A stretch of 64,000 nucleotides of DNA from an uncultured Porphyromonadaceae bacterium (GTDB lineage Bacteria > Bacteroidota > Bacteroidia > Bacteroidales > Muribaculaceae), in contig URLF01000001.1 of NCBI GenBank assembly GCA_900548705.1, forward strand, positions 1 through 64,000, given 5' to 3'. A program made the position numbers and the translations under genes. The notes beneath the pieces were generated by a model, which saw only the letters and a program-made list of their open reading frames with translations, searched no databases and was not told the origin of the DNA. Position 1 is the stretch's first letter. Every line of letters begins with the position of its first letter. Below are positions 53,308 to 61,856 of the stretch, piece after piece.

Positions 53308-54750
53308 ATGCAAGACCATCTAATTCCCGGCAAAGGAATCATCAGCGGAATCTCCTGGAGCGCGTTCGAACGGCTTTCGGTTCAGGGGATTCAGTTTGTG
53401 GTCTTCGTGCTGATGGCAAGAATACTGGTGCCGACCGATTACGGTCTGGTCAGCATGCTCGCCTTCTTCATTGTCATCGCCCAGCTCATAGCGGAGGGAG
53501 GCCTTTCCCAAGCCATCATCCGCAAACTTGACCGCACCGACGAGGATTGCTCGACTGCTTTTTGGGTCAATCTTGCCATCGGTATCGGCCTATATCTGAT
53601 TTTATTCGTCGCCGCACCATTGGTCTCATGGTTCTATGAGGAGGCCGCGCTCACCAACCTGTTACGGGTTCTCGCGCTTTGCATTGTGATACAGTCCACA
53701 TTGGTTGTCCACCGAGCGATACTGACTTCTCGTCTCGATTTCAAAACACAGGCGAAATCGACTCTTGTCGGCGCATTGATGTCGGGACTTGTCGGGCTCA
53801 TCATGGCTTACAATGGTTTCGGTGCATGGGCACTTGTCGGGTTGCAGCTCACCAATCAGGTAGCCACAGCTGCCACACTATGGATTGTCACCGACTGGCG
53901 TCCTAAATGGCAATTCTCCAGCTGCGCATTCCGCGATTTGTTCGGGCTCGGTTCAAAACTGCTTGCCTGCAACGTTCTCGACAGTCTGTTTCAGAGCCTC
54001 TACACACTCACTATCGGAAAAGTATTTTCCGCTTATGCTCTCGGATGTTACAGTAACGCGAGACAATTGGGAAGCATTACTTCGGAAAATCTCTCCCGCG
54101 TCGTTCAACGCGCCACATATCCGATGTTCTGCAATTTCCAGAACGACATAGAACGTCTGCGCAACGGTGTCAGGGCATATCTGCGTCTCGCTACATTCTT
54201 CATCGCTCCCCTGATGTTAGGGCTGGCGGCGATTGCCGAGCCTCTGACCTTGGCCTTGATTGGCCCACAATGGCTATATACCGCACGGCTGTTAAGGATT
54301 CTTTGTTTTTCTTTCCTGTTTTTCCCTTTGAATTCCATCAACTATATGATACTGGAAATAAAAGGGGAGGGAGGCACATATCTGAAGTTGCAGACCTTCA
54401 GTGTGGTCTCCGGACTCGTGATTCTGTTCGTGATGTTGCCTTTCGGACTGTCAGCGGTCTGCTGTGGCCTGTTCGCAAATTCAGCTATCGGATATATGGT
54501 CAACTCCCGGGTCGCAGGTGCAAAAATAAATCTCGGATTCATAAGACAAGTCAAAAGCATATTGCCAATATTAATCAACGCCACTATCATGGGAATAGTG
54601 GTGTATGGCGTGCAGACCATTCTTTTCGGAGAATGGCTCAGAGTGGGGGTGGGCATACTTGTAGGCCTCCTCTCATACATTGGTCTGTCTGTGGTTTTCC
54701 AGACCTCCACTTGTGAACTTGTCGTCGAGCTGTTGCGCAAGAAGAAATGA
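53308..54750 (+). CDS. wzx: Wzx-type polysaccharide flippase (second copy)
   Basis: A 480-residue MOP-superfamily flippase. The N-terminus GIISGISWSAFERLSVQGIQFVVFVLMARILVPTDYG is followed by the family segments AIIRKLDRTDEDCSTAFWVNL and VHRAILTSRLDFKTQAKSTL; about 14 hydrophobic helices. It has the same role as the protein at 39834 but clearly different DNA composition. Two flippases in one operon imply two exported glycans or a composite locus. Its stop overlaps the polymerase start by 4 nt. Confidence 0.9.
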   Translation: MQDHLIPGKGIISGISWSAFERLSVQGIQFVVFVLMARILVPTDYGLVSMLAFFIVIAQLIAEGGLSQAIIRKLDRTDEDCSTAFWVNLAIGIGLYLILFVAAPLVSWFYEEAALTNLLRVLALCIVIQSTLVVHRAILTSRLDFKTQAKSTLVGALMSGLVGLIMAYNGFGAWALVGLQLTNQVATAATLWIVTDWRPKWQFSSCAFRDLFGLGSKLLACNVLDSLFQSLYTLTIGKVFSAYALGCYSNARQLGSITSENLSRVVQRATYPMFCNFQNDIERLRNGVRAYLRLATFFIAPLMLGLAAIAEPLTLALIGPQWLYTARLLRILCFSFLFFPLNSINYMILEIKGEGGTYLKLQTFSVVSGLVILFVMLPFGLSAVCCGLFANSAIGYMVNSRVAGAKINLGFIRQVKSILPILINATIMGIVVYGVQTILFGEWLRVGVGILVGLLSYIGLSVVFQTSTCELVVELLRKKK

Positions 54751-55991
54751 TACAGCATAAGGTAAAAGCCGCATCTTTACCCAGCAAATTCAATTTTGCC
54801 CTGTGTGTCATGCTTTCTGCAGTGGTATGTCTCAGGCATGCTTTAGGCATCTCAATACCATTACCGGTCGTATCATTGCTCTCCATTATAGTCGTGGCGA
54901 CATCACTTACGGCAAAAATATCCGTATGTATGCCGGTCATATGTTTCATCCTGATTTATGCACTAACCCTCATATTACATCCATCCCCGGAAACATGGCT
55001 GAGGACACAGCGATTCATAGCATTCGTCATCGGGATGACATGCTTTTCTCCGCTGATTATATCTGACACCCTAAAAAAATCACGGGAATGGATTGCGGCA
55101 AGCATGTATGTCATCCTCTCGCTGATGGTCATCCTGTCATTTGCGATATGGGGGATATGTCTCATAATTTCCGGGCATGAAGGCATCTGGACACCCATAT
55201 TCCATAATTATGGATTTTGTGGGGTATTCGAAATGGGTATGGTTTTGTCACCAGTTGCAGCCATAACCGCCATCGTCACCGCATGGCTGCTTATTGACAA
55301 AACTCGGCGAATCAGTCCATTTTTGGGAAGCATACTTCTCGGAATCAGCATAGTAATGTGTGCCGTCGGCGGTTCAAGGGCAGCATTAGGGGGAATGGCT
55401 CTTTCACTTCTTGCTCTCCTGTATCTGAACCGCAAGGCAATAATGTCTCGCTTGACAAAAAAAACAGCTATTCTGACTGCAATAGCAGGAATCCTGGTTC
55501 TGATTGCCGTCGTGCCGCCCGCCATGGCAATCATAAAACATAAGACTGCCATCAGTGAAAGTCACGGTTCATTGTTCTACTCCCGCAAAGAGTTATGGGA
55601 CAACCGCATAAGAGAGTTCAAGTCATCTCCGCTGCTCGGCATTGGTTATGCCAACGAATTGCCGTCCTCAAAAGATGCCCCGATAGACCTTACTGAAATA
55701 GAACCAGGATCGTCATGGCTGTCACTTCTCAGTTACGGCGGAGTAATAGGAACAGCCAGTTTCCTTGTGTTTGCAGCTGTTTTAATCAAACGTCTCGTAA
55801 ATATCCGTCATAACCGCGACTTCCCCTTCTATCTCTCCCTCTTGCTTTTTATGACAGTCAATGCCTCGACCGAAGGCTGGCTGATGTTTGCCGGTTCGTT
55901 GATGTTCCCGATATTCTGGCTGACAGCCACTGCGATATGGACGACAGGAACACCTGTAGCTCCCAACCAATTCCACACAAAAAATGAATGA
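54747..55991 (+). CDS. wzy: Wzy-type O-antigen polymerase/ligase-like protein (second copy)
   Basis: A 414-residue inner-membrane protein with about 11 hydrophobic segments. VCAVGGSRAALGGMALSLLALL near 208 and the periplasmic segment SHGSLFYSRKELWDNRIREFKSSPLLGIGYANELP near 272-306 match the Wzy_C (O-antigen ligase) signature, including the conserved Arg and the GxG turn. It polymerises repeat units or ligates glycan. It overlaps the flippase gene by 4 nt and the glycosyltransferase by 8 nt, so these three form a tight unit. Confidence 0.85.
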   Translation: MIQHKVKAASLPSKFNFALCVMLSAVVCLRHALGISIPLPVVSLLSIIVVATSLTAKISVCMPVICFILIYALTLILHPSPETWLRTQRFIAFVIGMTCFSPLIISDTLKKSREWIAASMYVILSLMVILSFAIWGICLIISGHEGIWTPIFHNYGFCGVFEMGMVLSPVAAITAIVTAWLLIDKTRRISPFLGSILLGISIVMCAVGGSRAALGGMALSLLALLYLNRKAIMSRLTKKTAILTAIAGILVLIAVVPPAMAIIKHKTAISESHGSLFYSRKELWDNRIREFKSSPLLGIGYANELPSSKDAPIDLTEIEPGSSWLSLLSYGGVIGTASFLVFAAVLIKRLVNIRHNRDFPFYLSLLLFMTVNASTEGWLMFAGSLMFPIFWLTATAIWTTGTPVAPNQFHTKNE

Positions 55992-56796
55992 ATTTTCCTT
56001 CAAAAAAAATCCTGTGAAGATTTCCGTGATCACTGCCGCATGGAATTCAGGCGAGACCATCGAAGATACCCTGCGGAGTGTATTAAACCAGACTTACGGG
56101 AATGTGGAGCATATCATCGTTGATGGAAACAGCGATGATCACACAATGGACATAGTAAAAAAATACGCCGACCATTATCGCCAACGCGGTTTCAGCCTTA
56201 AATGGATATCAGAAACCGACGATGGAATCTACGACGCAATGAACAAAGGGATTTCCGTCGCCTCAGGAGATGTCGTGGGGCTGCTTAATTCCGATGATTT
56301 TTTCACGACAACATCCGTTTTGGAAAAAGTCGCTTCCGAATTTGCCGATGTTGAAAATCCCGTTGATGCCGTATACGGTGACATTCATTATGTAAACCCA
56401 GACAGGCTTGACAAAACCGTCAGATATTATTGCTCGAAGAAATTCAAACGGGAATGGATGAGGATGGGCTTTATGCCCGCCCATCCCTCTTTCTATTGTC
56501 GACGTGACATATACAAGAAATACGGACTGTTCGACACCACATTTAAAATAGCAGCCGATTTCGAACAGCTGCTCAGGTTGCTTTACATCCATCAGATAAA
56601 GGCGAGGTATATATCTCTGGATTTTGTGACAATGCGCACCGGAGGAATTTCTACCTCTGGTTTCAGTTCTCACATACGCATATATTCAGAACATCGCAAA
56701 GCTTACAGAAAAAACGGAGTGTATTCAAATATCTTTCTTGAATCCGCACGCTATATATACAAGATTATTCAAGTCTGCAAATCCACATTCAGTTGA
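55984..56796 (+). CDS. Family 2 glycosyltransferase (WcaA-like)
   Basis: A 270-residue GT-A enzyme. KISVITAAWNSGETIEDTLRSVLNQTYGNVEHIIVDGNSDDHT at the N-terminus binds the UDP/GDP sugar. SETDDGIYDAMNKGISVASGDVVGLLNSDDFF near 78-105 holds the metal-binding Asp pair, and MPAHPSFYCRRDIYKKYG near 160 is the acceptor region. This pattern is typical of colanic-acid WcaA-like transferases. It is the final gene of the locus; a strong terminator follows 33 nt later. Confidence 0.9.
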   Translation: MNEFSFKKNPVKISVITAAWNSGETIEDTLRSVLNQTYGNVEHIIVDGNSDDHTMDIVKKYADHYRQRGFSLKWISETDDGIYDAMNKGISVASGDVVGLLNSDDFFTTTSVLEKVASEFADVENPVDAVYGDIHYVNPDRLDKTVRYYCSKKFKREWMRMGFMPAHPSFYCRRDIYKKYGLFDTTFKIAADFEQLLRLLYIHQIKARYISLDFVTMRTGGISTSGFSSHIRIYSEHRKAYRKNGVYSNIFLESARYIYKIIQVCKSTFS

Positions 56797-56828
56797 CAGA
56801 TTGTTTTACAATTCTCGTGTATGGCAAC

Positions 56829-56862
56829 AATGCCGACGGCTTTATTCAGCCCCGGCATTTTT
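56829..56862 (+). terminator. Terminator of the polysaccharide operon
   Basis: Outer stem 56829-56835 with 56853-56859 and inner GGCT/AGCC pairing, followed by a five-T run to 56862. It marks the 3' boundary of the locus. Confidence 0.8.
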
Positions 56863-56945
56863 CATATCACAACCACCGGAGCAAGACGCGCCATTTGCGC
56901 AACAGCAAATGCCCATAGTTGTCCAAAAAAAATCATAACTTCTTC

Positions 56946-56962
56946 GTTACTAAATTAGTAAC
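56946..56962. promoter_or_regulatory. 17-bp palindrome, possible operator
   Basis: GTTACTAA-A-TTAGTAAC, perfectly symmetric about 56954. The half sites ACTAA/TTAGT are the same as in the BlaI-type operators at 32184-32219, but the spacing is 1 rather than 4 nt. It could also fold as a weak hairpin in RNA. Confidence 0.45.
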
Positions 56963-57026
56963 ATTTTAGCACTATCAAAAAGTTTCCCAAAACTGAAAAC
57001 TTTTATCAAATTTTCGTGCTTAAATA

Positions 57027-57057
57027 TTGCTCATTTATCAAATTCTGACTACCTTTG
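57027..57057 (+). promoter_or_regulatory. nrdD promoter
   Basis: TTG (57027-57029), 20-nt spacer, TACCTTTG (57050-57057). It gives a leader of roughly 65 nt before the nrdD ATG. Confidence 0.75.
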
Positions 57058-57129
57058 TCAGCGGTTTGAATGCCTGTTTTATGACATTCACCCCTTAATT
57101 GTTAACCTCCAGCTTATTACTCGGAAATC

Positions 57130-59337
57130 ATGATTCAGACAGTCCTCAAACGCGATGGCCGCGTTGTCGGTTATAATGAAGAAAAAATAAAGGCCGCCAT
57201 ACGCAAAGCCATGCTCCAGACTCCTCTTGGCGAAGATGAGTCGTTGATTCACAAAATCACAGACCGCATCGGGGTCTCGGGCAAAGAGCAGATGACTGTG
57301 GAGGAAATCCAGGACCGTGTTGAGCTGGAACTTATGAAGTCAACCAGAAAAGAGGTGGCAAAAAAGTATATCGCGTATCGAGACCAGCGTAGCATAGCGC
57401 GCAGGGCAAAGACCCGCGACATTTTCCTTGAAATCATCGAGGCGAAAAACAACGACATAACCCGCGAGAACGCCAATATGAATACTGACTCCCCCGCCGG
57501 CATGATGATGAAGTTCGCCTCCGAGACAACCAAGCCATTCGTTGACGACTATCTCTTGTCGCCGGAAGCCCGTCAGGCTGTGAAAGACGGCTACCTCCAT
57601 ATCCACGACAAAGACTATTATCCCACGAAATCCCTCACCTGCGTACAGCATCCCCTTAACAACATCCTGCAACATGGATTCATCGCAGGTCACGGAGAGT
57701 CCCGCCCGGCGAAACGCATCGAGACCGCCAGCGTAATCGCATGCATATCCCTTGAGACCGCCCAAAACGAGATGCACGGCGGCCAGGCTATTCCCGCCTT
57801 CGACTTCTATCTCGCCCCCTTCGTGCGCTCCTCATATATAGAAGAGCTGAAAAAGGCTGAGGCCATTACCGGAGAAGACCTTTCGGATATGTATAACGGC
57901 CATATAGACGACTATATCAAGCGGCCGCTTGACGGCCTCAAGGGGAAAGAACGCGCCTTGCAGCATGCGATGAACTGTACCGTCAGCCGAGTCCATCAGG
58001 CAATGGAAGCATTCATCCACAATATGAATACAATCCACTCCCGTGGAGGCAACCAGGTTGTGTTCTCTTCCATAAACTACGGCACCGACACTTCCGCAGA
58101 AGGACGCTGCGTGATTCGTGAATTGCTCCAGTCAACATACGAGGGGGTAGGCAATGGCGCCACCGCCATTTTCCCCATCCAGATTTGGAAGAAGAAGAGG
58201 GGTGTGAACTATGAAAAAGGTGATCCCAACTACGACCTCTACCATCAGGCCTGCAAAGTCACCGCACGCAGATTCTTCCCCAACTTCGTCAACCTGGACG
58301 CGACATTCAACCAGCACGAGAAGTGGAACGCCAACGATCCCGAACGCTACCTTTATGAAGTAGCAACAATGGGATGCCGCACCCGCGTCTTCGAAAACCG
58401 TTACGGCGAAAAGACCTCAATCGGCCGTGGCAATATCAGCTTCTCCACCATCAACATAGTCAGGATAGCAATCGAGTGCATGTCTATCCGCGACCAGAAC
58501 GAACGTGTCGAACGCTTCTTCAAGAAGCTCGATGACGTGATGGGAATCACAGCACGTCAGCTCAACGACAGATTCGACTTCCAGAAAACCGCCCTTGCCA
58601 AGCAGTTCCCGCTCCTTATGACACGCCTGTGGAACGGCTCCGAGAAGCTTGGCCGCAACGATACAATCGAACCGGTCATAAACCAAGGCACACTTGGTAT
58701 CGGATTCATCGGATTGGCTGAATGCCTGGTGGCTCTGACAGGAAAGCATCACGGCGAATCCGACGATTCCCAAAAGCTCGGACTGCGCATCATATCTCAC
58801 ATGCGTTCGCGTGCCAACGAGTTCTCGGAGACGTATGGCCACAATTTCTCAATTCTTGCCACCCCGGCGGAAGGACTTTCAGGCAAATTCACTGCCAAAG
58901 ACCGCAAGACCTTCGGCATACTGCCTGGTATCACCGACAAAATCTACTACACCAACTCCAACCACGTTCCTGTCTATTACAAATGCTCACCCCGTCACAA
59001 AGCCAAAATCGAGGGTCCCTATCATGAGCTCACCCGTGGAGGCCATATCTTCTATGTGGAAATCGACGGCGACGCAACCCATAACCCCCAGGCGATAGCC
59101 GACATCGTAGACCTGATGGACAAGAATAACATCGGCTACTGCTCGGTCAACCACAACCGCAACCGGTGTATGGAGTGCGGCTATGAGGATGCCACTGAGA
59201 ATCTTGATACTTGCCCCCACTGCGCCAGCCATGACATAGACAAGCTGCAGCGAATCACCGGTTACCTTGTCGGCACTACCGACAGATGGAATTCCGCCAA
59301 GCTTGCCGAACTGAAAGACCGCGTGATACACAAATAA
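57130..59337 (+). CDS. nrdD: Anaerobic ribonucleoside-triphosphate reductase
   Basis: Class III ribonucleotide reductase making dNTPs without oxygen; 735 residues. An ATP-cone at about 1-90 (VLKRDGRVVGYNEEKIKAAIRKAM) provides allosteric control. The catalytic barrel holds SLTCVQHPLNNILQHG and GGNQVVFSSINYGTD. The C-terminal zinc site has Cys680, Cys683, Cys695 and Cys698 (CMECGY, TCPHC), and the glycyl radical is Gly711 in QRITGYLVGTTDRWN. Activated by NrdG, encoded 19 nt downstream. The last residues have Asn-Ser-Ala-Lys where many homologues have Asn-Ser-Gly-Lys. This indicates an anaerobic lifestyle. Confidence 0.97.
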   Translation: MIQTVLKRDGRVVGYNEEKIKAAIRKAMLQTPLGEDESLIHKITDRIGVSGKEQMTVEEIQDRVELELMKSTRKEVAKKYIAYRDQRSIARRAKTRDIFLEIIEAKNNDITRENANMNTDSPAGMMMKFASETTKPFVDDYLLSPEARQAVKDGYLHIHDKDYYPTKSLTCVQHPLNNILQHGFIAGHGESRPAKRIETASVIACISLETAQNEMHGGQAIPAFDFYLAPFVRSSYIEELKKAEAITGEDLSDMYNGHIDDYIKRPLDGLKGKERALQHAMNCTVSRVHQAMEAFIHNMNTIHSRGGNQVVFSSINYGTDTSAEGRCVIRELLQSTYEGVGNGATAIFPIQIWKKKRGVNYEKGDPNYDLYHQACKVTARRFFPNFVNLDATFNQHEKWNANDPERYLYEVATMGCRTRVFENRYGEKTSIGRGNISFSTINIVRIAIECMSIRDQNERVERFFKKLDDVMGITARQLNDRFDFQKTALAKQFPLLMTRLWNGSEKLGRNDTIEPVINQGTLGIGFIGLAECLVALTGKHHGESDDSQKLGLRIISHMRSRANEFSETYGHNFSILATPAEGLSGKFTAKDRKTFGILPGITDKIYYTNSNHVPVYYKCSPRHKAKIEGPYHELTRGGHIFYVEIDGDATHNPQAIADIVDLMDKNNIGYCSVNHNRNRCMECGYEDATENLDTCPHCASHDIDKLQRITGYLVGTTDRWNSAKLAELKDRVIHK

Positions 59338-59356
59338 ACTATCCGTCTGACCACAG

Positions 59357-59857
59357 ATGCACCAAAGCCAGAGATTGAGAGTGCTTGACATAATCCCCGG
59401 GACATCAGTTGATGGCCCGGGGTTACGCACCTCCATTTACTTCGCCGGATGCGCCCATAAATGCCCGGGATGCCATAATCCCAAGTCATGGGACTTTTCC
59501 GCAGGACGCGATATGACCATTGAGGAAATCGTTGAGGAAATCGACCGTCACGGTTTCAATGTGACATTTTCAGGTGGAGATCCGCTTTATCAGCTCGACG
59601 CATTGATTCCTTTGGCTGAATCCCTGACAAAAAAAGGATACACAATCTGGTGTTACACAGGCTTCAGGTATGAAGAGATATTGACCTTTCCTGACATTCA
59701 ACGATTCCTTGGTTTAGTGGAGGTAGTTGTGGATGGCCCCTTTGTCGAGAGCCAAAAAGACCTGTCGCTTCTTTTCCGTGGCTCGTCAAACCAACGCCTG
59801 ATTGAAACAAAAACATCCCTTGCGGGTGACATACATCATTGGAATCCATCTTTTTAA
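59357..59857 (+). CDS. nrdG: Anaerobic ribonucleotide reductase-activating protein
   Basis: Radical SAM enzyme that generates the glycyl radical on NrdD; 166 residues. The iron-sulfur motif is Cys32-x3-Cys36-x2-Cys39 (GCAHKCPGC), preceded by GTSVDGPGLRTSIYFA. The SAM-binding FSGGDPLYQ lies near 73. Cotranscribed with nrdD (19-nt gap). Confidence 0.96.
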   Translation: MHQSQRLRVLDIIPGTSVDGPGLRTSIYFAGCAHKCPGCHNPKSWDFSAGRDMTIEEIVEEIDRHGFNVTFSGGDPLYQLDALIPLAESLTKKGYTIWCYTGFRYEEILTFPDIQRFLGLVEVVVDGPFVESQKDLSLLFRGSSNQRLIETKTSLAGDIHHWNPSF

Positions 59858-60011
59858 ACGCCTAATTGTCACAGGAATCATGCTTATACCATAATTTTCA
59901 CCGAACCATTTCCGATACCCGGTTGTTTAAAATTCGTGTAGATATTTGAAAGAATTTAAATCTGATTTCAGATTTCAACCTAATTTTTCACAACTCAAAA
60001 ATCTTACGGAA

Positions 60012-60536
60012 ATGAAGAAGTATCTTTTATTGCTTGCCGTAGTAATCGCAACTGCCTTTGCCTCACAGGCTCAGAAGGCTGAACTCTACTTTGGATACGG
60101 CGGCTACACTCAAATGGATGCGACCAATATGCATGACGACTGGCATGGCGTCAACACCGCATGGGGTGCGGTCACAGTCGGTGTCAACTTCAATGTCGCC
60201 CCTAAATTCTGGCTTGGTCCCAGCTACTCAATATCCAGCACCACCACAAAAGGAGGTCCCGACCACTCATCGATTCTTTACAACGTCGTGATGCTTAACG
60301 GCCGGTATCAGTACTGGAGCAACCGAGTCGTCAAACTTTACGGTCATCTCGGACTCGGTGTCGAGATTTCCCATATGATGCCAAAGTATAACGATTCCTA
60401 CAACAAAGCATATTTCGCATACCAGATTTCACCCCTGGGAGCCGAAGCGCAAATCGCAAGAAATGTAAGCCTCTACGGAGAACTCGGTTTCGGTGCTCAG
60501 GGTCTGTTGCAGGTCGGCTTCAGATTCGGACTCTGA
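60012..60536 (+). CDS. Small outer-membrane beta-barrel protein
   Basis: A 174-residue exported protein with signal peptide KKYLLLLAVVIATAFASQAQ. The rest forms about eight amphipathic strands (AELYFGYGGYTQM, WGAVTVGVNFNVAPKFWLGPSYSIS, LNGRYQYWSNRVVKLYGHLGLGVEIS, ARNVSLYGELGFGAQG) and ends in LLQVGFRFGL. The OmpW/OmpA-like small barrel type fits; function unknown. The ATG at 60012 gives the signal peptide; an upstream in-frame TTG does not. It stands alone, with 155 nt before it in which I see no clear promoter. Confidence 0.8.
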   Translation: MKKYLLLLAVVIATAFASQAQKAELYFGYGGYTQMDATNMHDDWHGVNTAWGAVTVGVNFNVAPKFWLGPSYSISSTTTKGGPDHSSILYNVVMLNGRYQYWSNRVVKLYGHLGLGVEISHMMPKYNDSYNKAYFAYQISPLGAEAQIARNVSLYGELGFGAQGLLQVGFRFGL

Positions 60537-60571
60537 CCCACGTCAGTAAGCAATCCCGACTGGATTATCAG

Positions 60572-60603
60572 TTTGTAAAACTGGAAAAAAATATCTACCT
60601 TTG
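60572..60603 (+). promoter_or_regulatory. dxr-rseP promoter
   Basis: TTTG (60572-60575), 20-nt spacer, TACCTTTG (60596-60603), full consensus. Transcription should start near 60610, so the in-frame ATG at 60608 cannot be used and dxr starts at 60641. Confidence 0.85.
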
Positions 60604-60640
60604 CAAGATGGAATGGGCTATCCCGTTCCATCTTGATTTT

Positions 60641-61837
60641 ATGAAAGAAAGCATCCCCGAAATAAAAAACATAGCCATACTTGGCTCCACAGGCTCAATC
60701 GGGCGACAGACATTGGAGGTCTGTGGTGAATACCCCGACCGGTTGCGCCCCGTGGTGTTGGTGGCAGGCCATAAAGTCGAGGAACTTGCAATGCAGGCCC
60801 TCAGATGGAAGCCAATCATGGCAGTCATCGCCGACACCTCGCTCGAAGGGAAACTCCGCGACCTGCTGGCAGGTTCAGGCATAAATGTCGCCTCCGGAGA
60901 TCAAGCAGTGAAAGATGCCATGACGCTCGACGAGGTAGACATTGTCGTTACCGCGACTGTCGGATACAGCGGACTCGCGCCGACGCTCTCAGCCATCGAA
61001 GCGGGCAAAGACATAGCCCTGGCCAACAAAGAGACCCTGGTTGTGGCCGGCGATCTCGTGACCCGGAAGCTGGCATCAAGTAAATCCAGAGTAATCCCTG
61101 TCGATTCCGAGCATTCCGCCATCTACCAATGTCTTGTCGGAGAAAGCCCTGAATCAATCAAAAAACTGATAATCACCGCTTCAGGAGGTCCATTCCGCAC
61201 ATGGTCACATGAGATGATAGCCTCGGCGACCCGTACGGATGCCCTGCGCCATCCCAACTGGTCCATGGGGGCGAAAATCACCATCGACTCCGCCACCATG
61301 GTCAACAAGGCATTCGAGATAATCGAAGCACGATGGCTATTCGGTGTGGCTCCTGAGAAAATCGAAGCCATAGTCCATCCCCAATCAATAGTCCATTCCA
61401 TGGTGGAATTCGTCGATGGCTCGGTCAAAGCCCAGCTGGGCCAACCCGATATGCGCGGGCCTATCCGTTATGCTTTGGCCGGGGCCACACGCCCGGCGAC
61501 CACCAATCCAGGACTCGATTTCCGCACATTGTCGACCTTGACTTTCGAGCAGCCTGACGCAAGCCGGTTTCCCGGCATCACACTGGCTCATATAGCATTG
61601 GAGAGGGGAGGGCTTATACCGTGTGTGATCAACGCGGCCAATGAGATAGCCGTGTCGGCGTTCCTTCATGACAAAATCAGGTTCACCGACATATTTCCCC
61701 TGATAATGAAAGCCGTCGACACCTTAGGAGAGAATGTGTCTTCACCCTCTTATGAAGATTATGTGGAATGCAATCGTATGACAAGGGCCAAGACGGCCGA
61801 ATTCATAGACCTCGGTTTGCCGTTCCACACTAAATAA
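60641..61837 (+). CDS. dxr: 1-deoxy-D-xylulose 5-phosphate reductoisomerase
   Basis: Second step of the MEP isoprenoid pathway, NADPH-dependent; 398 residues from 60641. NADPH loop IAILGSTGSIGRQTLEV near residue 9, ALANKETLVVAG near 120, the metal/substrate segment PVDSEHSAIYQCL near 150, ITASGGPFRTW, HPNWSMGAKITIDSATMVNKAFEIIEA near 210-235, and VHPQSIVHSMVEF. All catalytic regions are intact. RseP follows after 19 nt, a conserved pairing also seen in E. coli and Bacteroides. Confidence 0.97.
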   Translation: MKESIPEIKNIAILGSTGSIGRQTLEVCGEYPDRLRPVVLVAGHKVEELAMQALRWKPIMAVIADTSLEGKLRDLLAGSGINVASGDQAVKDAMTLDEVDIVVTATVGYSGLAPTLSAIEAGKDIALANKETLVVAGDLVTRKLASSKSRVIPVDSEHSAIYQCLVGESPESIKKLIITASGGPFRTWSHEMIASATRTDALRHPNWSMGAKITIDSATMVNKAFEIIEARWLFGVAPEKIEAIVHPQSIVHSMVEFVDGSVKAQLGQPDMRGPIRYALAGATRPATTNPGLDFRTLSTLTFEQPDASRFPGITLAHIALERGGLIPCVINAANEIAVSAFLHDKIRFTDIFPLIMKAVDTLGENVSSPSYEDYVECNRMTRAKTAEFIDLGLPFHTK

Positions 61838-61856
61838 CCCACTACCACTGATTTAA

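Larger units (their letters stand above)
56863..57129. other. Regulatory gap upstream of nrdD
   Basis: No gene. It contains a 17-bp perfect palindrome (56946-56962), an 8-bp inverted repeat (56977-56984 with 56997-57004) and the nrdD promoter at 57027-57057. The A+T-rich dyads upstream of the -33 box are candidate sites for an oxygen- or nucleotide-responsive regulator; none matches a motif I can name with confidence. Confidence 0.5.

Noticed and set aside
56940..57060. NrdR boxes or an FNR/CRP-type site upstream of nrdD
   Set aside because: The palindrome GTTACTAAATTAGTAAC does not fit NrdR boxes, and TATCAA repeats do not form a TTGAT-N4-ATCAA pair.
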